Source: JAHZFN01 sp965149945
GTDB taxonomy: Bacteria; Bacillota; Dehalobacteriia; UBA4068; UBA4997
Reading direction: 5' to 3'
NCBI GenBank assembly: GCA_965149945.1
Contig: CBCTTQ010000001.1
Coordinates: 124,001 to 188,000, forward strand
Length of the DNA: 64,000 nucleotides
Positions 16,242-25,020 of this stretch are shown piece after piece. The notes beneath the pieces are model-generated. The model did not search any database and was not told where the DNA came from. It was given only the letters and a program-made list of their open reading frames with translations. A program made the position numbers and the translations under genes. How positions within the stretch are numbered: the stretch's first letter is position 1; every line of letters starts with the position of its first letter.

Positions 16242-17159
16242 ATGAAGCAAGTATCCCCGCTGATTTCCGGGGTTTTGATTGCGGTGATTTTTTGGCTCCT
16301 TGACAGTATTATGCTGAGTTATACTCTTGCCGATCCGACGCTGATGGGCGTATTGTTTACGCAGGCGCCTATTGTGCGGTTGTCGTATCGACTGCTGTTT
16401 TTGCTTATCTGTGTGTTCATCGGAGGCTATCGCAGCTATCGTCGTATCATGAATTTTGACAGCATTTTTGATCAAGAAGACAAACAAAAAAATGTGCGGG
16501 ACAGCATTCGCAACAAATATTTAAAACGGGTGAAGGTGGAAACGGTTCATGTAGGCCATGAAACCATTGAGCGTCTTTGCGCCGAAGACGACGCGCGTAT
16601 TGAAAATGTTAACAAGCGCCGTCCGCCCAAACGGGAAAGTTTCCTTTTACGGGATGTGTCGGAACGCAATCGCCAGACTTGGGAATATTGCAGTGTGCTG
16701 GGGGTAAAAATCGGCCTTTCGGTGCGTGATCTCAGCAAATTGAATACCCTGTGTTATTGTCATGATATGGGTAATTGGGATGATGAAGCCAATCATATTG
16801 AACGAGGGGTGAAAATTGCCGAAGAAATCCCCGAATATCGACGGCTGGCCTTTGCCATTAAATTTCATCATGAGCGCTATGACGGCAAGGGACCCTATGG
16901 TTTGAAGGGAAAGCGCATCCCGATCATCTGCCGGGTTTTCGCGGTGGCGAATAAATTTTATGAGTTGACCGATCCGGAAAAAGAAAACGCCTTAGATCGC
17001 AAAAAAGCCTTGGCCGCCCTGATGGATTACAGCGGCACTTTGTTGGATCCGGAGTTGGTGTTGGTGTTTATTTCCACGGTGGATAACGCCAACGCCCGGC
17101 CTGCCTCGGATGAGCTGCTGACCAGTCGTTTCGGCGGCGGACTGTCTTTGCCTGATTGA
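16242..17159 (+). CDS. Membrane-anchored, degenerate HD-GYP-type protein
   Basis: 305 residues. Two hydrophobic helices (about 7-29 and 45-64) anchor it, followed by a linker and an HD-GYP-like domain from about 145. LNTLCYCHDMGNWDD keeps the HD pair but has Asn where the HDxGK lysine sits, and the preceding conserved His is missing (SERNRQT). FHHERYDGKGPYGLKG keeps HHE and DGxG but has PY-G in place of the GYP tripeptide. Canonical members hydrolyse cyclic di-GMP; with these changes activity is doubtful and the domain may only bind nucleotide or metal. The gene has its own promoter and converges on thiI. Confidence 0.75.
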   Translation: MKQVSPLISGVLIAVIFWLLDSIMLSYTLADPTLMGVLFTQAPIVRLSYRLLFLLICVFIGGYRSYRRIMNFDSIFDQEDKQKNVRDSIRNKYLKRVKVETVHVGHETIERLCAEDDARIENVNKRRPPKRESFLLRDVSERNRQTWEYCSVLGVKIGLSVRDLSKLNTLCYCHDMGNWDDEANHIERGVKIAEEIPEYRRLAFAIKFHHERYDGKGPYGLKGKRIPIICRVFAVANKFYELTDPEKENALDRKKALAALMDYSGTLLDPELVLVFISTVDNANARPASDELLTSRFGGGLSLPD

Positions 17160-17355
17160 GAATCCTGCAGGCGGCGTTGTCTCCCGCCGGTGAGAAATTC
17201 CCTCTGTCCCGTTTTTCCGGTATTCCGCGAAGGGGAAGGGTTCCCGAAAGATCGCCGATTGACGGAAGCGTGCGCGGGATAAACAGAGAATCCGCGGAAA
17301 ACAGGGAAAACAAAACGGTCTTGAGCAGGCTGTGTATTGAAAAAGAAAGAGTGTA

Positions 17356-17398
17356 CGAATCATAAAACGCGCCCCCCTGGGGCGCGTTTTATGATTCG
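17356..17398. terminator. 20-bp perfect hairpin between convergent genes
   Basis: The stem includes AAAACGCGCCCC/GGGGCGCGTTTT with a 3-base loop and AT-rich outer arms. It ends 4 bases before the thiI stop codon and can terminate both directions. Confidence 0.88.
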
Positions 17399-17401
17399 GT
17401 A

Positions 17402-18592
17402 TTACATATGCGGGTTTTCCACCCAGATATCCATAACTTCCGTGTGATTCAGAGCGTCTTCAATCAATCCTTCCACATCCAGCGCCGCCTCCTGTTTGCG
17501 GGCTTCTTCCACTTTGGGACGGATTTTGGGATGTTTCGGCAGGAATACGGTACAGCAATCTTCATAGGGACGAATGGAAGTGGTGTAGGTGCCGATTTTT
17601 TGCGCCAGCGCCATGATTTCTTCCTTATCCATGCCTACCAGCGGTCGCAGCACCGGCATATTGGTCACTTCATTGATGCAGTAGATGCTCTCCAGCGTTT
17701 GGCTGGCCACCTGGCCGACACTCTCCCCGGTATAAATGGCCAATCCTCCCTGTTGGCGGGCGATACGTTCGGCAATGCGGAACATAAAACGCCGCATAAT
17801 GGTGATGCCGTAATCTTCCCGGCAATGTTCATGGATGGCTTTTTGAATTTCGGTGAAATGAACGCAGTGCAAGCGGATGGGGCCGTTGTTCCAACGGGAA
17901 AGCCCCATGCAGAGGTCGATGACTTTTTCTTTGGCGCGTTCGCTGGTGAAGGGATAGCTTTCAAAATGCACCGCGTCCACCACGACCCCTCGCTTCATGG
18001 CCATCCATGTGGCCACGGGGCTGTCAATGCCGCCGGACAACATTACCACGGCGTGTCCGCCGGTACCTACGGGCATTCCTTTGGCGCCGGGGATTACTTC
18101 GCTGTATAAATAGGCGGCTTCGTCCCGCACTTCCACATTGACTACTGTCTGAGGGTAATACATGTTGGCTTCATAGGCTTCGCCGCAGCGGCTGAAAATG
18201 TAGCCCGCCACATGTTTGCTGATTTCGGGAGAGGTGAGAGGAAAGGTTTTGTCGGAACGACGGCTTTCCACCTTGAAGGAGCCGCCGCCGGGCAGCGCGT
18301 CTTGCAGCACTTGCCAGGCAGCTTCTTTGATTTTATCCATATCTTTTTCACATTCGATGACCGGGCAGATGGCGTAAATGCCGAATACTCGTTCCAGTCG
18401 ATCCAGTACTTCCACCGAATCGCAGCCGGCCGGTACCAGCAGCCGTCCCCAGTTGTTGATGACTTTGCGGGGGCTGCAGGGCTCCACGGCTTTTTCGATA
18501 TTTTTAATCAGTTTGTTGAGAAACTGTTGTTTGTTTTTGCCTTTCAGTCCCAGTTCCCCGTATTTTACCATTAAATATTTATATTGTCTCAT
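17402..18592 (-). CDS. thiI: tRNA 4-thiouridine sulfurtransferase ThiI
   Basis: 396 residues from ATG 18592, 8 bases after GAGG; an upstream in-frame GTG at 18601 overlaps that RBS. The N-terminal ferredoxin-like and THUMP domains run to about 165, then the PP-loop AVVMLSGGIDSPVATW (about 181-196) adenylates tRNA U8. EDCCTVFLPKHP supplies the cysteine seen in short ThiI proteins that lack a rhodanese domain. It makes s4U8 and can supply sulfur to thiazole synthesis. The cysteine desulfurase gene is 18 bases upstream on the same transcript, the usual Firmicutes pairing. Confidence 0.96.
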   Translation of the reverse strand: MRQYKYLMVKYGELGLKGKNKQQFLNKLIKNIEKAVEPCSPRKVINNWGRLLVPAGCDSVEVLDRLERVFGIYAICPVIECEKDMDKIKEAAWQVLQDALPGGGSFKVESRRSDKTFPLTSPEISKHVAGYIFSRCGEAYEANMYYPQTVVNVEVRDEAAYLYSEVIPGAKGMPVGTGGHAVVMLSGGIDSPVATWMAMKRGVVVDAVHFESYPFTSERAKEKVIDLCMGLSRWNNGPIRLHCVHFTEIQKAIHEHCREDYGITIMRRFMFRIAERIARQQGGLAIYTGESVGQVASQTLESIYCINEVTNMPVLRPLVGMDKEEIMALAQKIGTYTTSIRPYEDCCTVFLPKHPKIRPKVEEARKQEAALDVEGLIEDALNHTEVMDIWVENPHM

Positions 18593-18610
18593 ATCGCGCA
18601 CCTCTTCCCG

Positions 18611-19777
18611 TTATTGTTGTTTGGTTGTTCCTAAAATCCGTCGCAGTTCTTGGACGGAGCGGATGACGATTGCCGCTGCTTGTTCGGCTTCCGCCACGGT
18701 GTTTGTCGGAGAAAAACTGAACCGCAGCGAACCTTCGATGGCTTCTCTGCTCAGTCCCATGGCGGTGAGGACAGGACTCAGCGTATCTTTTTTGGCGGCG
18801 CAGGCCGACCCGCTGCTTACCAGCAGTCCCGCTGTTTCCAGGGTGTGAAGGAGTACCTCGCTTTTTACACCGCCGAAACAGATGTTCAGCACATGAGGCA
18901 GCCCCGCTGTCGCGGGACCGTTGATTTGCCAGTCGGACAGGGGCTCCAGCCCTCGCAAAAAGGTGTCGCGCACCGCCTGTACCTGCTTTCGGTTGGCGTC
19001 CAGCCGCGCCATGGCTTTTTGAGCGGCCAGCCCTAAGCCGACAATGCCGGGCAGATTTTCCGTACCGCTGCGCAGGTTTTGCTCTTGTCCGCCGCCGCCG
19101 AACAGGGGTGTCAGCCGCACCCCTCTGTTGACATAAAGAAACCCGATGCCTTTGGGGGCATGAATTTTGTGACCGCTGGCGGAAAAAACATCAATCCCCA
19201 GGGCTTTGGGTTTCAGGTTTAATTTGCCGAATCCCTGTACGCCGTCCACATGGAAAAAAATTCGCTGCTTTTGGCGGCGCAGGATTTTGCTGATGGCGTC
19301 TACAGGCAAAATACTGCCTACTTCATTATTAACCAGCATCAAGCTGACCAGAATGGTGTCCGCTGTCAGCGCCTGCTCTACAGCGGTCGGCGAGACGGTG
19401 CCTTCCTTATCCACCGGCAAAACCGTCACTTGAAATCCTTGCTCCCGCAAAAGGCGGCAGGTGTTGAGGACTGCCGGGTGTTCTGTGGCGGCGGTGATGA
19501 TGTGGCGCCCTCTTTTGCGATAAGCGTGGGCAATGCCCTGGAGGGCCAGGTTATCCCCTTCGGTGCCGCCGGAGGTGAAAAAAATTTCTTCCGCTTCGAC
19601 GCCTAGGGAGACCGCTACCTGACGGCGGGCGGTTTTCAATAATTTTTCCGCTTCCATTCCTTTTTTGTGCAAAGAGGAAGGATTGCCGTAGGCTTTGGTC
19701 ATTACCTGATAAACCAGATCCGCCACTTCGGGGTCCACACGGGTGGTAGCGCTGTTATCAAAATAAATCTCCTGCAT
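18611..19777 (-). CDS. Cysteine desulfurase, NifS/IscS-like partner of ThiI
   Basis: 388 residues. IYFDNSATTRVDPEV at the N-terminus, the PLP lysine in SASGHKIHAPKG (about 201-212), GGGQEQNLRSGTENLPGI, and the catalytic cysteine in SSGSACAAKKDTLS (about 320) identify the class V desulfurase. It removes sulfur from cysteine as an enzyme-bound persulfide, here most likely passed to ThiI as in NifZ-ThiI pairs. Confidence 0.93.
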   Translation of the reverse strand: MQEIYFDNSATTRVDPEVADLVYQVMTKAYGNPSSLHKKGMEAEKLLKTARRQVAVSLGVEAEEIFFTSGGTEGDNLALQGIAHAYRKRGRHIITAATEHPAVLNTCRLLREQGFQVTVLPVDKEGTVSPTAVEQALTADTILVSLMLVNNEVGSILPVDAISKILRRQKQRIFFHVDGVQGFGKLNLKPKALGIDVFSASGHKIHAPKGIGFLYVNRGVRLTPLFGGGGQEQNLRSGTENLPGIVGLGLAAQKAMARLDANRKQVQAVRDTFLRGLEPLSDWQINGPATAGLPHVLNICFGGVKSEVLLHTLETAGLLVSSGSACAAKKDTLSPVLTAMGLSREAIEGSLRFSFSPTNTVAEAEQAAAIVIRSVQELRRILGTTKQQ

Positions 19778-19881
19778 CTTTGTTCACTCCAATTTTCGTG
19801 TTTTTTATCTGAATTTATTTTACAGGCGTTGAGAAAGGCTGCCCCGCGGGCAGCCGCGTCATTTTTTGATTGTCTTTTTCT

Positions 19882-19910
19882 ATTATAGCATAAAAAACGC
19901 GGAGAACCAA
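19882..19910 (-). promoter_or_regulatory. Promoter of the desulfurase-thiI operon
   Basis: Minus strand TTGGTT, 17 bases, TATAAT. The leader then contains a GC-rich hairpin GGCTGCCC/GGGCAGCC near 19838-19856 whose role is unclear. Confidence 0.55.
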
Positions 19911-20207
19911 CGGCTGGGGAGAAAATCCCCGTCCGCGATTGCGGAAATCCTACCGGGCGGCGGGGGATTGAAAATTCGGAACCGTCGCGAAATTATTCGA
20001 AAAAGAGAGAGGATCGCGGGAGAGTAACAGCGGCAGAGGGGAAGGATTCGCGTTTCAGAATCTTTTCCGCTTAGAGGGGAAGAATTCGGGGGGGTTGCTT
20101 TTTTAGAGGATTTGATAATCACCGAAGCGATTTCTTTGCTTTTTTGGGAGAATTCTTCCGGGAAAGCGGATGGCCCATCTGTTGCTTTAACGCATTAAAA
20201 TATTATA
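19911..20207. other. Intergenic, nothing recognised
   Basis: No frame with RBS or domain content. The stretch separates the minus-strand sulfur operon from the plus-strand small gene. Confidence 0.4.
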
Positions 20208-20247
20208 GCTTTAAAGTATTGACATTTCGAAAAGAATCCTTTATACT
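20208..20247 (+). promoter_or_regulatory. Promoter of the 90-residue gene, twin of the large-RNA promoter
   Basis: TTGACA (20219-20224), 17 bases, TATACT (20242-20247). The 19 bases GCTTTAAAGTATTGACATT (20208-20226) recur with one change at 23805-23823, and the spacers are also alike. Confidence 0.8.
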
Positions 20248-20327
20248 AAAAGCAGAAGCGGAAGAAAATTTTTCTTCCGCGGCGAAGAACCCCGCGGCGG
20301 CGCCGCGGAATGAAAGGAGACGGTATT

Positions 20328-20600
20328 ATGAGAAAGAGAACCATGCTATTGAAATTGGCGAACTATGACATTGAAAAATTGTTTGAAAACTATTGTAAAT
20401 ATTATTGTCAGGTTTACAATGACAATCAATTTATGCATATGGTAAAATGGCGGGAAAAAATTAATGATGTGGTTGCTTTTCTGAAAGAAGAGTTGGGCAA
20501 TGACTGCCTGAGCAATTTAGAAGCATATGATTATGCGCCGGAAACCAAAGAGCACATTCACAATATCGCTTCTGTTTATGAAATTGTGAACCGCTCTTAA
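20328..20600 (+). CDS. Small hypothetical protein, 90 residues
   Basis: ATG 20328 follows GAAAGGAGACGGT. The product (MRKRTMLLKLANYDIEKL...) is mostly helical by composition, rich in Tyr, Asn, Lys and Glu, with no signal peptide, membrane segment or metal motif. I do not recognise the family. A strong promoter about 85 bases upstream, a good RBS, ordinary codon use and a downstream terminator support a real gene. It is monocistronic. Its promoter is a near copy of that of the large RNA at 23851, so the two may be expressed together. Confidence 0.7.
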   Translation: MRKRTMLLKLANYDIEKLFENYCKYYCQVYNDNQFMHMVKWREKINDVVAFLKEELGNDCLSNLEAYDYAPETKEHIHNIASVYEIVNRS

Positions 20601-20844
20601 GGTGAAGTCGATTACTTCTCTCTTTCGGGAAGAAGAACAACCGAAAGAGAGTATGAGTACGGGGCGTTCGTTTTTCGGTATCATTCTTTCTTTATTCGGA
20701 GCGTCCGCGGCTGAGAAAAGGCATCCCCTCCACAGGAAAAATAAACCAAAGAGGCATTCTTCTTTGGTTCTATCATAAATTTGCACGCGATACATTTTTA
20801 ATAAACGGGAAGGGATTTCTTCCTGCGAATTTCTCAAATTTCAC
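20601..20844 (+). other. 3' region with an 11-bp hairpin
   Basis: CTCTCTTTCGG/CCGAAAGAGAG with a 12-base loop lies near 20620-20655, without a T tract. No gene is seen. Confidence 0.4.
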
Positions 20845-20877
20845 AAAAGGAGACGCGCTGACGGCGCGTCTCCTTTT
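20845..20877 (+). terminator. Intrinsic terminator
   Basis: A perfect 14-bp stem AAAAGGAGACGCGC/GCGCGTCTCCTTTT, loop TGACG, T tract. It probably ends the small-protein transcript. Confidence 0.85.
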
Positions 20878-21114
20878 TATCTGTTTCGTTTTATACTTTT
20901 TCCGACTGTTTTTTTTGATTGATGTTTGGATTCAGCGTGTTCTTTTATGAAGAAAAAAGGGAAAGAATAATGACCGAAGCTCGTAACATTTTCATTGGAT
21001 GGTGTTTGTTGGACAGAGACCGCGCGCGATGAAAAACAGCGAATCTCTCGAAAACAGGATGATTGAGGTGAGGCGGGTCTTTTTGGCAAAAGCGGGATTT
21101 CAGCGGAAAATAAA

Positions 21115-21148
21115 CGCCCGGATTTCACTTTTCAGTGAAATCCGGGCG
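21115..21148 (-). terminator. Terminator of the diaminopentanoate-dehydrogenase-like gene
   Basis: A perfect 15-bp stem CGCCCGGATTTCACT/AGTGAAATCCGGGCG with a 4-base loop; on the minus strand it is followed by TTTATTTT. It lies 26 bases after the gene. Confidence 0.85.
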
Positions 21149-21173
21149 TAGGGTTTCTTGTCAGCAAGAGATT

Positions 21174-22199
21174 TTACAGATGATATTCCATCGGGTAAGT
21201 GAGATAGCAATGGGGTTCTAACTGGTCACAGGTAACATATCCGGCGGGCGCGGTCAAAAGACTGGGGATGCGGTTGACTACAGTAGCGCAGGTATGTTCT
21301 ACCGTAGCGGGTTTTACCACATGGAATTCGGTATTCGGTTCACCGGTAATCCACCAATCGCACATATCGCCGTCTTCGGGACCGTATACTTTGCCGATGG
21401 TTTCCTCTTCGATCGTGATGCCTTGCATGGTTTCGATGGTCACCACCGCGGACATGCCGATGCAGTTGCCGGCGGGAATGGTTTTGCCCAAGGTGGAACT
21501 GTATACATCATGGTCGACAATATACGGTACATGTTTTTGCGTCATGGATTTGATGGTCAGACCCAGTTTGCTGCAGATGGCTTCGCTGGCGTTCCATGCG
21601 TAGGATGGCTCAAAATCAGCGGGATGGGCGATTTTTTGTTCAAATTCTTCGGGCGTCAGGTCACAGCCATGGGCGTTGGCCAAAGCGAGACCGTAATCTT
21701 CTACGTTATAGCTGTAGGCGCCTTTGATTTTTTCGATTTTATTGCAGCCGCTGGCTACCATGGCGACCATATTGATCCAGAAGATATCCTGCATGCCGGA
21801 TCCGGTGATGGTGCAATTATTTTCTTTTGCCAGCGCGTCCAGACGGTTGATTTGCGCCGCGGAAGTTGTCCACGGATAAATGGCTTCTTCGCAGGTCGTA
21901 ATCACATTGATGCCGCGGGAAACACATTTTTCCACTTGATCGTAAATATCTCCGATAAAGCTGAACAGGGTGACAATGGCTACATCCGCGTCACATTCAT
22001 CCAGCACTTTATCCGCGTCATCGGAAATGATCACACCGGTTTTCAATCCCAGTTCGGCGTAATCGCCTACATCCATTCCTACTACCTGAGGATTGACATC
22101 GATGGCGCCCACAATCTGAGCTCCGTGTTCATATAAATACCGAAGGGTGTATTTTGCCATTTTACCGCAACCATACTGAACCACTTTAATCTTTTCCAT
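21174..22199 (-). CDS. DapB-like NAD(P)-dependent oxidoreductase, 2,4-diaminopentanoate dehydrogenase type
   Basis: 341 residues. The N-terminal Rossmann motif VVQYGCGKMAKYTLRYL and the following AIDVNPQVVGMDVGD match the dihydrodipicolinate-reductase-like group that includes 2,4-diaminopentanoate dehydrogenase of Clostridial ornithine fermentation. ITTCEEAIYPW, ITGSGMQDIFW and the C-terminal CDWWITGEPNTEF are consistent. The family oxidises or reduces a C-N bond of an amino acid. None of the other ornithine genes (orr, oraS, oraE, ortAB) is nearby, so the exact substrate is uncertain. AAGGAGG precedes ATG 22199. Expression is probably driven from the MerR-type promoter in the end of the upstream merR gene. 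Confidence 0.72.
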   Translation of the reverse strand: MEKIKVVQYGCGKMAKYTLRYLYEHGAQIVGAIDVNPQVVGMDVGDYAELGLKTGVIISDDADKVLDECDADVAIVTLFSFIGDIYDQVEKCVSRGINVITTCEEAIYPWTTSAAQINRLDALAKENNCTITGSGMQDIFWINMVAMVASGCNKIEKIKGAYSYNVEDYGLALANAHGCDLTPEEFEQKIAHPADFEPSYAWNASEAICSKLGLTIKSMTQKHVPYIVDHDVYSSTLGKTIPAGNCIGMSAVVTIETMQGITIEEETIGKVYGPEDGDMCDWWITGEPNTEFHVVKPATVEHTCATVVNRIPSLLTAPAGYVTCDQLEPHCYLTYPMEYHL

Positions 22200-22286
22200 A
22201 TTGATTCCTCCTTGACATTATTGTTTTGAATAACGTTTCAGTGAAGCGATAGGAAAAAAGATGTCTCTTTTCATATCCGTAACTTT

Positions 22287-22317
22287 AGTATAAACCCTCA
22301 TGCGGAAGGAGAGTCAA
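22287..22317 (-). promoter_or_regulatory. MerR-type promoter of the oxidoreductase gene
   Basis: Minus strand TTGACT (22317-22312), 19 bases, TATACT (22292-22287). The long spacer contains the partial dyad CCTTC/GAGGG, and the start TTGACTCTCC resembles BmrR/Mta-type sites. The -35 lies inside the last codons of the adjacent merR gene. Confidence 0.65.
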
Positions 22318-23194
22318 GAGTTTTTGTGAAAATTTTGGAACTATTTTCATCCTTTTGGAATGTGACCGGTACCTGCAGGCGGAGAAACATCCTGCGGGGG
22401 TCGTTATCAAACACATTAAAGCCTGTTACAACCTCGCAAATATAATCCCCCGCTATTTGATAGTTCATATTTTCGCAATGATCCCGCAGCAGCCGCGCGC
22501 AGCGTATTTCATCATCATAATTATCTAAGTAGATACAGGCGTACATGCCGCTGTCGATTACCTGCAGAGCGGAAAGATCTCCCTGATCGCGGTCGCTGGT
22601 AAAAATGAAAATCTGATCCGCCACAAAGCGGTCTTCCAGAAAATCTTTTTGCAGAATGGAAGTCCCGATGTTGTAGGAATGGATTTGCTGAAATCCTTTT
22701 TCTTCCAGTTTTGCCCGCAGTTGGCGCAGGCTTTGCTCGTAGCTGTGGATATCGTCCTGATAAAAATTGTAAGAGCAGGGAATTCCCCAAGAAAAACGTC
22801 GATCGATGTATTCTAAAGAAAGAGTGCCTGTAGCGGGAGATTTACGGTATCGTTCAATCGACATGATGGACCGTTCCACCGCGTCATGCTGGGCTTTGAG
22901 CTGGCGCATTTGCAGGTGGATTTGCTCGTTTTTTTGTGAGAGAAGCTCTTCAATGAGGGAAATATCTTCCTTTTGCAGCACCTGAGAGATTTGGGACAGG
23001 CTCATGCCCAGTTCTTTCATATAGGCGATCATGTCTAATCGGGCGTTTTGATTGATATCGTAGTAGCGATAACCTGTCTTGGGATCGACATAGCGTGGTT
23101 TAAGCAGCCCCTTTTCATCATAAAGGCGCAAAGTAGGGATGGAAATCCGATTCATCGCGGCCATTTTACCGATAGGAATTAAATTATCTTTCAT
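22298..23194 (-). CDS. MerR-family regulator with effector-binding domain (BmrR-like)
   Basis: 298 residues. Residues 5-75 form the MerR DNA-binding domain (IGKMAAMNRISIPTLRLYDEKG, then GYRYYDINQNARL). A coiled helix runs to about 120, followed by a GyrI/BmrR-like ligand domain of about 165 residues ending in RRMFLRLQVPV. Such proteins twist a promoter with a 19-bp spacer when a small molecule binds. The gene directly precedes the oxidoreductase, whose promoter has exactly that spacing. A 25-bp inverted repeat sits 14 bases upstream of its own start, suggesting autoregulation. Confidence 0.88.
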   Translation of the reverse strand: MKDNLIPIGKMAAMNRISIPTLRLYDEKGLLKPRYVDPKTGYRYYDINQNARLDMIAYMKELGMSLSQISQVLQKEDISLIEELLSQKNEQIHLQMRQLKAQHDAVERSIMSIERYRKSPATGTLSLEYIDRRFSWGIPCSYNFYQDDIHSYEQSLRQLRAKLEEKGFQQIHSYNIGTSILQKDFLEDRFVADQIFIFTSDRDQGDLSALQVIDSGMYACIYLDNYDDEIRCARLLRDHCENMNYQIAGDYICEVVTGFNVFDNDPRRMFLRLQVPVTFQKDENSSKIFTKTLDSPSA

Positions 23195-23207
23195 GAAAAT
23201 CCCTCCA

Positions 23208-23232
23208 AAACTCTAATCTTAATTAAGAGTTT
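23208..23232 (-). promoter_or_regulatory. Inverted repeat before merR, candidate autoregulatory operator
   Basis: AAACTCT-N11-AGAGTTT overlaps a possible minus-strand promoter (TTGCAA at 23256-23251, 17 bases, TAAACT at 23233-23228). Confidence 0.5.
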
Positions 23233-23256
23233 ACGACTGTTTTGGATGAATTGCAA

Positions 23257-23804
23257 GGGCCTTTGTTCATTTTGATGAAAAAAGATTCGCTTTACTTGAG
23301 AAATAACGGATTAGGTAAGAGTGCCGCGGGAAGATTTGTCGCTCGTCTGTCTCATAGCGGCGGGGAAGACGTACTTTTCGTAATAATTTTACAGAACTGT
23401 TTGTTTCTATACTTCTATAATAAAGAGAGAAAGAGATGTACAGCGGAAATTTTCGGAAAGAGAAAACGGTATCGATCGGGAGCGGCGTTATCGGTTTCGT
23501 TATAAAGAAAGGAAGCGGCGACGATTGGCTCTCTGATTGCCAAGTCTTTAAGGCGGCGTTTTTGATTGCGGTTCGGCAGCCCCTTGGCAAAGGAGGTACT
23601 TTTTTGAATCCCGAAGGGATTCTTTGCCGCGGGTAAGGGATGGGTTGGCGGTTTTAGTGAGGCGTTTTCGAAAAGAAGAAAAGAAGAGAAATGTCACTGA
23701 TAAGGAAAATGCCTGCTATCGGCATTGGTTGTGGGGAATGAAGGAAAATACGAAAAGAAAATTGTTAGAATTTTCAGAGTATACAGAATACATGCGATTT
23801 TAGC
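23257..23804. other. Intergenic, nothing recognised
   Basis: About 550 bases with only short frames lacking RBS and domain content, upstream of the large RNA promoter. Confidence 0.4.
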
Positions 23805-23844
23805 GCTTTAAAGTGTTGACATTGGCGAAAAAATCGTTTATAAT
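23805..23844 (+). promoter_or_regulatory. Strong promoter of the large RNA
   Basis: TTGACA (23816-23821), 17 bases, TATAAT (23839-23844), with the upstream GCTTTAAAGTG shared with the promoter at 20208. The predicted start is near 23851. Confidence 0.85.
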
Positions 23845-24528
23845 GAACTCACAAAACAAAAACAAATCAAACAAAAAAGGAAACAATAGTCGGGCAGGTG
23901 AAAACATCAAAATTCTTCGCGAAAGCGAATGACGGCAAAGATGAAAAATCTGCGAAAGCAAAATTGCTCCACGGGGAGCAATTCCACAGAACCCTGAACC
24001 GAAAGAGAATCCGCTGAAGAAGTCAAAAGACTAAAACAATTCCAAAAGGGATCAAATTGAAAAAAGTCTTTTCGATGAATTCCAAAAAAGTTTTCAAAAG
24101 AAAGAAAATATCGAAGAGTACTCCTTCGGACCAAGCTTCAAAAGAGCGTAAGCCGAAAGAGATGGCTTCAAAAAAATCTTTCAAAAAAATTCTTCCGAAA
24201 GATTTCTCAAAAGAAGTAATTCAAAAAAAGTTTCCGAAGAAACCCTTTCCTGAAAATTACTTTGAAAATGTTCGAAAAGGAAAAAGAAATTACGAAAGAA
24301 AAACCTCAAAAGAAGAGGAATTTTCAAAAGTAATCTTCCAAACCGGAAAAACTCAAAAAGCGCCTCAAAAGATGAGGAAAGGCAGACTTGAGAAAGGTAA
24401 AAAACATGTTGAAAACGCGCAAAGAGCGCGGAAACAACATCTTTCAAACCTAAAAAATTTCAAAAGAACAAAAATCAAAGAAAAACACGAAGTATCCGTA
24501 AGAAACTGCGATTTCCAAAATTCAAAAA

Positions 24529-24637
24529 GAGGAAATTCCCAAAAAGAGAAAAACTTAGCAATAAGAAAATCTTCAAAGAGCAATGCTCAAACAGAAGAAA
24601 ACTTAGCAATAAGAAAAACTCAAAAGAGGAAATTCCC
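24529..24637 (+). repeat. Internal duplication in the large RNA
   Basis: GAGGAAATTCCC occurs at 24529-24540 and 24626-24637, and ACTTAGCAATAAGAAAA at 24553-24569 and 24601-24617. They bracket a nested hairpin (TCTTC/GAAGA enclosing GAGC/GCTC, 24570-24598). Confidence 0.75.
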
Positions 24638-24986
24638 GAAAAGAATCGAAAAAGCAGAAAACAAAAAGGGAAACCAAACAAAAACAGGAAAATAACAGGT
24701 AATTTCTCAAGAAACAAATTTGAAAAAACTTCTTTCAAGCGAATCAAAAGAGAACGAAAACAATTGGAAAATCATCAAAGAAAAAAGTAAAAGCGAAAAC
24801 CCAGAAAAGAGAATTGCTGAACCGAAGCGGAAACAGGAGGTATATTTTCAAAAGAAAGAACAATCAAAAGTTCCTTCAAAAAAAAAGAAACAAAAAAGAA
24901 AATAACCTCAAAAATTGAAAACAAAAAGGAGTGAATCAAACTGCTTAGTCCAATCGTAACCAAACACCTGCCCGAATTATATAACT

Positions 24987-25020
24987 AAAATGCTCTCGAT
25001 GTTGATCGGGAGCATTTTTT
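24987..25020 (+). terminator. Terminator of the large RNA
   Basis: A 14-bp stem AAAATGCTCTCGAT/ATCGGGAGCATTTT (one G-U pair), loop GTTG, followed by T residues. It begins 12 bases after the closing helix of the RNA. Confidence 0.9.

Noticed and set aside
24057..24695. 212-codon Lys-rich open frame (and a 61-codon one at 24720-24905)
   Set aside because: TTG starts without RBS, composition explained by the A-rich DNA, and overlap with many perfect hairpins. Treated as part of the noncoding RNA.
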